Assembly: GCA_946886255.1 (NCBI GenBank)
Contig: CAMPIG010000112.1
Location: 1 to 11,380, forward strand
Reading direction: 5' to 3'
DNA length: 11,380 nt
From: an uncultured Cellvibrio sp.
GTDB taxonomy: Bacteria; Pseudomonadota; Gammaproteobacteria; Pseudomonadales; Cellvibrionaceae
A program made the translations under genes and the position numbers. The notes under the pieces are model-generated. The model saw only the letters and a list, made by a program, of their open reading frames with translations, ran no database searches and had not been told where the DNA came from. Shown piece by piece: positions 6,965 to 11,380 of the stretch (positions within the stretch are counted from its first letter, which is position 1; the number at the start of each line of letters is the position of its first letter).

Positions 6965-8311
6965 ATGAAAAAATACCTTTATATGTTGTACATCATTTTC
7001 CTCGTAAGCCTTACCTCGAGTTGCAGTACTACTCCCGTTAACTCCGGCCTTCCTCAACAATTTGACTATCACGCCAGCCACAGAGAAACCGGTGTAGCGC
7101 CACAATCCATCAATGAGATAGATGCTCTTCTCCAGTCCTTCGTGAACGATAAAAAAGCCAGCAGTGTCGTGGCCTTCGCGGCGAAAGACGGCAAGGTAAT
7201 CTATTACGACGCCTTTGGCTGGAAAGATATAGAAAATCAAACCCCCGCCTCTGTTGATGATTACTATGTTCTCTTTTCACAAACGAAGGCGATTGTCACG
7301 GTTGCGTTTATGACGCTGGTTGAGCAAGGCCTGGTGGCAATAGATGATCCGGTGGCGAAATATTTTCCGGAGATTCCAGACGAGGTGGTGACCAAAATTA
7401 ATGAAGACGGATCTTACGAAACTCGTCCCGTTAAAACACCCATGACCTTTGCTCACCTGATGTCGCATTCATCCGGTCTGGGCGCCGGATTGGCTGGAGA
7501 TATTCGCCGCGCCGAGTTGAAGCGGGATGATCGTCCTTCCGGTTTTTTTGGTGGGGCCATACCGGATGTTATTCCGCACGGACAACACACGGGCGGCGGT
7601 AACCCCAGTGCAAAATATCTGGAAGAAGAGATGCTGGCCCTGGTGAAATATCCGCTGGGTTTTGATCCAGGCAGTGAATGGAATTATCACGTGAGTACAA
7701 ATATGCTCGGCTATATGATTGAGAGAATATCCGGGCAGCCGTTACGCCAATACGTTAAAGAGAAGGTTCTCCTGCCGCTCGGTATGAATGATACCGACTG
7801 GTATTATGAGCCGAGTGCACTCAGTCGTTTTGTCAAGGCGTATAGCGCTGTTGAGGGAGAATTGAAGCCGGCATCCAATATGTACAGCGAGGGGGCTGTC
7901 AGTACGCAACAGACTTATGCGGAAGGTGCTATCGGTTTAAATGGCCCCATTACCGATTACGCAAAGTTCTGTCAGATGATGCTCAATAAAGGCACTTTCA
8001 ATGGGGCTCGCATTCTCAAACCGGAAACCGTTGATGTAATGACAACCATCAATCGCTTGCCGGAAAAAAATACGGGTGGTAATGGATTTCAATTTGGTTT
8101 GGGATTTGAACTATATAACGATAAGAAAAAGCCTCTGCCTGAAGTTTCCAGCTCTGCTTACGCCTGGGGTGGCCTGTTCGGTACGGATTACATTATCGAT
8201 CCGGAGAATGATTTGATCGTTTTGTTTTATCTGAATATGTATAAACGCGATGCGCTTTATCCGGTGTTTTTGGGCAAAGTGTATCAAGCAATAGACAAGG
8301 TGAACCCTTAA
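6965..8311 (+). CDS. Serine beta-lactamase-like hydrolase / family VIII-type esterase, probable lipoprotein
   Basis: This is a 448-residue member of the class C beta-lactamase-related hydrolases (COG1680, Pfam Beta-lactamase), which include esterases, D-aminopeptidases and transpeptidase relatives. The N-terminus is a hydrophobic signal ending LTSSC (Cys20), a lipobox with Thr instead of the usual Leu at -3, so lipidation is likely but not certain. The SxxK motif is S105-Q-T-K108, giving the nucleophile and base. The second motif is Y241-H-V in place of the usual Y-S/A-N, in WNYHVSTNMLGYMIERISG. The third is WGG (401-403) in AWGGLFGTDYIIDPENDLIV, where esterase-like members have WGG rather than the KTG of beta-lactamases. 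GGAGAG lies 6 bases before ATG 6965. It is divergent from the GH43 lipoprotein gene and convergent with the trefoil GH43 gene. An ester-removing role on substituted polysaccharide is inferred from position only. Confidence 0.88.
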   Translation: MKKYLYMLYIIFLVSLTSSCSTTPVNSGLPQQFDYHASHRETGVAPQSINEIDALLQSFVNDKKASSVVAFAAKDGKVIYYDAFGWKDIENQTPASVDDYYVLFSQTKAIVTVAFMTLVEQGLVAIDDPVAKYFPEIPDEVVTKINEDGSYETRPVKTPMTFAHLMSHSSGLGAGLAGDIRRAELKRDDRPSGFFGGAIPDVIPHGQHTGGGNPSAKYLEEEMLALVKYPLGFDPGSEWNYHVSTNMLGYMIERISGQPLRQYVKEKVLLPLGMNDTDWYYEPSALSRFVKAYSAVEGELKPASNMYSEGAVSTQQTYAEGAIGLNGPITDYAKFCQMMLNKGTFNGARILKPETVDVMTTINRLPEKNTGGNGFQFGLGFELYNDKKKPLPEVSSSAYAWGGLFGTDYIIDPENDLIVLFYLNMYKRDALYPVFLGKVYQAIDKVNP

Positions 8312-8386
8312 AAGCGACATCGTTACAAGAAGCTGTTCCTGAAAGATCCAATCTATTTCTCGACAGATCCTGCGAAGTTTTGTGAT

Positions 8387-8418
8387 ACATCGCCTGCGGT
8401 ATTTGCAGGCGATGTTTT
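8387..8418. terminator. Bidirectional hairpin terminator between convergent genes
   Basis: ACATCGCCTGC (8387-8397) and GCAGGCGATGT (8405-8415) form a perfect 11-bp stem with a 7-base loop. On the plus strand it is followed by TTTAA, ending the hydrolase transcript 76 bases past its stop. On the minus strand it starts 12 bases past the GH43 stop and is followed by a poorer ATCACAAAAC, so it works best for the hydrolase but probably serves both. The 75 bases at 8312-8386 hold nothing else recognisable. Confidence 0.8.
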
Positions 8419-8426
8419 AACTATGG

Positions 8427-9911
8427 TTATTGAGTTCGTGTCATTTGAAATTGCTGATTTGTTGCGTTGCTGATACAGCTCCATTGATTCATGTTGGCAC
8501 CATCGTTTTGCGACACGCCCGACACGTCAAGACATTTATTACTGTGTCGCGCGATGATTCGCCATTTACCACTGCCGGCGCCTTGGAAACGAAATTGCTG
8601 ACCTTCGCCGCCCCAGTATTCCCACAGCATAATGTTGGCACCGTCGGCGGTAGAAATGCCATCGACATCCAGTGCTTTGGTTGGTGCGACCACGGGAGAG
8701 ATTCGATAGTAGCCATTGCCAACATTAGTGACTTGCCATTTTTGGCAATCGTTATTTAGCCATGACCACTGTTGTACATTGCTGCCATCACTTGATGCGC
8801 AATTAGCGACGTCCAACGCTTTGTTGCTATGAACTGGCGTTATACGATAGGTGCCGTTTGCTATGGGCGCGCTATTGTCATTGGGTTGGCCAATCGGGTT
8901 GAGCGTGAAATTACGTGTGAATGTCGGCCAGCCGTTGGACATATTGATTTGCAGTAAATCCAAACGGCCTGGCCAGCCAGTGGCTGTTGTGCCGTCGTAG
9001 TAATGAATAGAGGCAAGGTGTTGGCCGTTGTTATTCAGATAACCGAAATGGCCTGGTCCAATGTAATTCCCGCTGGTGGATAACACCGAGCTACCGCCGT
9101 AGTCCCACAGGCTGCGCCCGTTTTTATCAAGGTAAGGACCGGTGGGGCTGGATGAGCGACCCACGACAATGTAATACGTACTTTGATTCCCGGCACAACA
9201 TTCGCCGAGGTTGACGAACATGTAGTAGTAGCCATTGATGTACTGCACCTGTGCGGCTTCAAATTCATTCCACCGACCATTGTTGCCCACTACGCCGTAG
9301 CGGTTGTTATTCAAACGTAAACCGGTAGAGGGATTAATTTGCACCATATAAAGACCAGCATAGTGCGAACCATACACCATCCAGACGTTATTGTTCGCAT
9401 CGCGGAATACACCTGCATCGATTGCATTAACCGGTTCATTCGCCGAGGAGCGCGGTTCATCGACAGTAGAAACGATCATGCCGAGATCACGCCAGTTAGG
9501 ATTGTTGAGCGAATCCGTTACCATAACGCCAATCGCAGAACGCATGCCCGAGGTTGCACTGAAGGCGGAATAATACAAATAAAAGCGGCCGTTCATTTGA
9601 ATGAGATCCGGGGCCCAGAAATTGCCATCAAAGCCCGGCACTTTGCTATTGATCCAGTTAGGATAGGTATTGCGTGGAACCGGCGAGGGACCACGTTGCC
9701 AATTGATTAAATCGTAAGAATACAGCGCGTTGATGGGAAAAACGTCTGCCCCGCCGCCGGTGCCAAACGTCCAGAAACGATCACCATCACGCACAATCGT
9801 TGAAGGATCGTGAATATCCGTGGTGCCGCGAAGCTGGATAGCGCTGACGTAGTGCGAAAAAAATATCATTGCGCATAACATGGAAAAATATCTGAGTATT
9901 TTATTAGACAT
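8427..9911 (-). CDS. Secreted GH43 arabinanase-type enzyme with C-terminal ricin-type trefoil (CBM13-like)
   Basis: Predicted secreted endo- or exo-arabinanase. The 494-residue protein has a signal peptide (residues 1-24, ending YVSA before IQ). The GH43 propeller spans about 28-340. Catalytic acids by motif are D35 (IHDPS), D165 (AIDAGVF) and E218 (EFEAAQV); H288 (GPGHFG) matches the arabinanase metal-site His. A ricin-type beta-trefoil follows (about 350-494), with three repeats: QKW at 390-392, QQF at 438-440 and QQF at 486-488, exactly 48 residues apart, and LDV acids D367, D415 and D462. The trefoil would bind sugar. I chose ATG 9911 (AGG 9 bases upstream at 9921-9923) because the signal peptide starts there; the open frame continues 73 codons upstream to 10130 without secretion character. 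The gene stands alone between terminators. GH43 also includes arabinofuranosidases and xylosidases, so the substrate is likely but not proven. Confidence 0.92.
   Translation of the reverse strand: MSNKILRYFSMLCAMIFFSHYVSAIQLRGTTDIHDPSTIVRDGDRFWTFGTGGGADVFPINALYSYDLINWQRGPSPVPRNTYPNWINSKVPGFDGNFWAPDLIQMNGRFYLYYSAFSATSGMRSAIGVMVTDSLNNPNWRDLGMIVSTVDEPRSSANEPVNAIDAGVFRDANNNVWMVYGSHYAGLYMVQINPSTGLRLNNNRYGVVGNNGRWNEFEAAQVQYINGYYYMFVNLGECCAGNQSTYYIVVGRSSSPTGPYLDKNGRSLWDYGGSSVLSTSGNYIGPGHFGYLNNNGQHLASIHYYDGTTATGWPGRLDLLQINMSNGWPTFTRNFTLNPIGQPNDNSAPIANGTYRITPVHSNKALDVANCASSDGSNVQQWSWLNNDCQKWQVTNVGNGYYRISPVVAPTKALDVDGISTADGANIMLWEYWGGEGQQFRFQGAGSGKWRIIARHSNKCLDVSGVSQNDGANMNQWSCISNATNQQFQMTRTQ
8430..8864 (-). 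repeat. Three-fold trefoil repeats in the secreted GH43
   Basis: Three repeats of about 48 residues, each with HSNK or PTK before A/C-LDV, then DGxN, then a Gln-x-aromatic motif. The first keeps Trp (QKW); the second and third have Phe. Conserved Asp in all three LDV motifs suggests three usable sugar pockets. Confidence 0.8.
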
Positions 9912-10252
9912 AGTTTGATACCTGGTTAATACCTGAGGAAAGTTCGTATAACGGTTGAGCCACCGGTGTTCCTGTGGCAAACCATCACCGCCGAGGGAGA
10001 TTGTGTCCATACGTTGGTTCTCCATTGTTTTTATTATTGAATTCTTGTCAGCTGGAATTGCTGGTTTATTCCGCCACTGATACAGCTCTAGACTGGGCGT
10101 TATTGTTGTGAGCGCCAGATCTCTCGCCATTGATAATATAATATAACTTTAAGATGAATTGTGCGGCTGTGACGGGATAAGCGGCGCTAAAGTAGGATTT
10201 TGGCGCCTGAATTAGAAAATATTTTGGAATGAAAACTGGGAAAGTAAATAAC
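9912..10252. other. Leader/promoter region of the secreted GH43 gene
   Basis: No convincing gene lies here. An open frame runs upstream of ATG 9911 to 10130, but its residues look like translated leader. An AT-only block (10133-10146) could supply a -10 for the minus strand, but no good -35 was found at the right spacing, so an activator may be needed. A weak 5-bp hairpin (GCCAC 9959-9963, GTGGC 9974-9978) containing the palindrome CACCGGTG (9961-9968) lies about 50 bases upstream of the start codon. Neither palindrome of the other control region recurs here. Confidence 0.45.
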
Positions 10253-10281
10253 AAAAACGGGAGCGCCTTGCGGTCGCTCCC
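10253..10281 (-). terminator. Rho-independent terminator of the second TonB receptor gene
   Basis: On the minus strand GGGAGCG (10275-10281) pairs perfectly with CGCTCCC (10259-10265). An inner CC-GCAA-GG mini-stem forms the loop, and GTTTTTG follows. It lies 22 bases past the receptor stop codon, so the GH43 gene at 8427-9911 probably needs its own promoter. Confidence 0.85.
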
Positions 10282-10302
10282 TGGTTCGCTCTGGGGAAGA
10301 GG

Positions 10303-11380
10303 TTAGAAGTTCACGCGGGCTCCCAGCGCAAAGGTTCTGCTGAACAGTGAGGTTCCGGCGTTGAAGACTTCTGCATCTTCGTAATAATTCTGGAACAGCT
10401 CGTTCGTCAGATTAGTTGCATCAAACGTTACGGTGAGGTAGTCAGTCACGTCGTAACTCAGCTGCGCATCCAGACTTTTTTCGGCTTTACGCCAAAGATT
10501 AATCGGGTTAGCGAAAACGCGCGCGCTGGATTCGGAGCGGAAGTCGTCGCGCCACACATAGGACAAGCGCGCGTCAAAACGATCTTTGTCATACGCCAGC
10601 ACAATGCTATAAGACGAGTCGGAAATTCCAAACATCGGTGATGTGTAGGTGTCATAAATTTCACCTTGTGCATCGACGAGTGGAATGTCCTGGGTTGAGT
10701 CGAGCTTGGTGTAGCTTGCCTGCACACCCAAACCATCTAGCAGCGACGGTAAATTATCAGGGAAATAAATCAGGCCTACCTCTACGCCATCAAGTTCTCC
10801 ATTGGATGCATTCTCGGGACGGTTCAGCCGGTAATTATCGCCATCCACCGTCATAACACTCGCCAGGTCAACCACCAGCCCATCAATGTCGCGTTGGAAC
10901 CAGGTGGCATACATGGAGCTGGAGTCAGCAAAATACCATTCCAATGAAACATCTATATTTTTGGATTCAGTAGGTTCCAGATTTATGTTGCCACTGGATG
11001 CTGTCCCCATAACACCGAACGGATCGGCGATTAATGTTGTTAAAGGATTGAGTTGAATGAACGCGGGTTGACGCAAGGTTTCGCCGTAGCTGAAACGCGC
11101 TAACAAGTCTTCCGTTAAATGATAACGGACCATCAAACTCGGCAGAACTTTTGAATGGCTGCTGGAATCACTCACAACCGTGCCCAGATTCGCATCTCCG
11201 AAATTAACATCAGTTTCAATGCTCACGTAACGTGCGCCGATTTGCCCGTCTACTACATGCCCGGCAATCTCGGTTTCAAAGTCAGCTTGTAGGTACAGCG
11301 CGGCGTTGACTTCGTTGACGTCGAAGGTCTGCACCAGTGAAAGCTCGTCGCTCTGCGAGAGGTCATACATTGCGCGGATC
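10303..11380 (-). CDS. TonB-dependent receptor, C-terminal part (runs off right edge)
   Basis: This is the C-terminal 358 residues of a second outer-membrane receptor. The reading frame stays open to the window edge (the codons before the Met at 11370 read Ile-Arg-Ala), so that Met is internal and the start lies outside. It is barrel only: the plug and TonB box are not visible. It aligns along its whole length with the C-terminal third of the receptor at 152-2956, for example SDSSYSIVLAYD, FDARLSYVWR, FANPI, SLDxQLSYDVTD and VTFDATNL. It ends ...GARVNF, the usual aromatic terminal residue. Paralogous but clearly diverged in the loops, so it may import a different oligosaccharide. It is followed by its own terminator. 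Function as a sugar importer is inferred from family and context. Confidence 0.9.
   Translation of the reverse strand, partial: IRAMYDLSQSDELSLVQTFDVNEVNAALYLQADFETEIAGHVVDGQIGARYVSIETDVNFGDANLGTVVSDSSSHSKVLPSLMVRYHLTEDLLARFSYGETLRQPAFIQLNPLTTLIADPFGVMGTASSGNINLEPTESKNIDVSLEWYFADSSSMYATWFQRDIDGLVVDLASVMTVDGDNYRLNRPENASNGELDGVEVGLIYFPDNLPSLLDGLGVQASYTKLDSTQDIPLVDAQGEIYDTYTSPMFGISDSSYSIVLAYDKDRFDARLSYVWRDDFRSESSARVFANPINLWRKAEKSLDAQLSYDVTDYLTVTFDATNLTNELFQNYYEDAEVFNAGTSLFSRTFALGARVNF

Noticed and set aside
6965..8311. True class C beta-lactamase conferring resistance
   Set aside because: The third motif is WGG, not KTG, the second motif is not Tyr-x-Asn, and the protein looks lipid-anchored and longer than AmpC.
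9912..10130. 73-codon in-frame upstream extension of the secreted GH43
   Set aside because: It would bury the signal peptide, has no family resemblance, and ATG 9911 has a ribosome site; best read as leader or promoter DNA that happens to stay open.

Overview
The window reads as a carbohydrate-utilisation locus from a Gram-negative plant-polysaccharide degrader. The best guess is a gammaproteobacterium of the Cellvibrio/Saccharophagus type. The clues are TonB-dependent receptors of the Xanthomonas/Caulobacter-type family (TIGR01782-like), a surface lipoprotein with a Cys followed by five glycines, GH43 enzymes with appended binding modules, mid-range GC, and no SusD partner. The genus is an inference; no marker gene is present.

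Layout from left to right. (1) 152-2956, minus: a complete TonB-dependent outer-membrane receptor followed by two hairpins, the second a terminator. (2) 3086-6514, minus: a 1142-residue GH43 lipoprotein of the arabinanase type. Its catalytic domain is followed by a GH43_C-like domain and a duplicated [Ig-like + LamG] block. It lies 129 bp upstream of the receptor, with a UUCG-capped hairpin between them. (3) 6515-6964: a 450-bp divergent control region with a perfect 9+2+9 palindrome just downstream of a candidate promoter, and several other inverted repeats. (4) 6965-8311, plus: a serine beta-lactamase-like hydrolase/esterase, probably a lipoprotein. (5) 8387-8418: a strong hairpin terminator shared by convergent genes. 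(6) 8427-9911, minus: a secreted GH43 arabinanase-type enzyme with a C-terminal ricin-type beta-trefoil (CBM13-like). (7) 9912-10302: a 391-bp gap holding the leader of (6) and the terminator of (8). (8) 10303-11380, minus: the C-terminal part of a second TonB-dependent receptor, cut by the window edge and clearly paralogous to (1).

How it may work together (inference): the secreted GH43 and the lipid-anchored multi-modular GH43 would cut alpha-1,5-arabinan or a related arabinose-containing polymer. The trefoil and LamG modules would hold the enzymes on the substrate or cell wall. The two receptors would import different oligosaccharides through TonB energy, and the hydrolase might remove ester groups. 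Substrate assignment rests on family resemblance and catalytic motifs only. No mobile element, CRISPR array, tRNA or rRNA was seen. No wholly new system is evident; the least ordinary parts are the control region at 6515-6964, the domain duplication in the lipoprotein, and the paralogous receptors flanking the enzyme genes.
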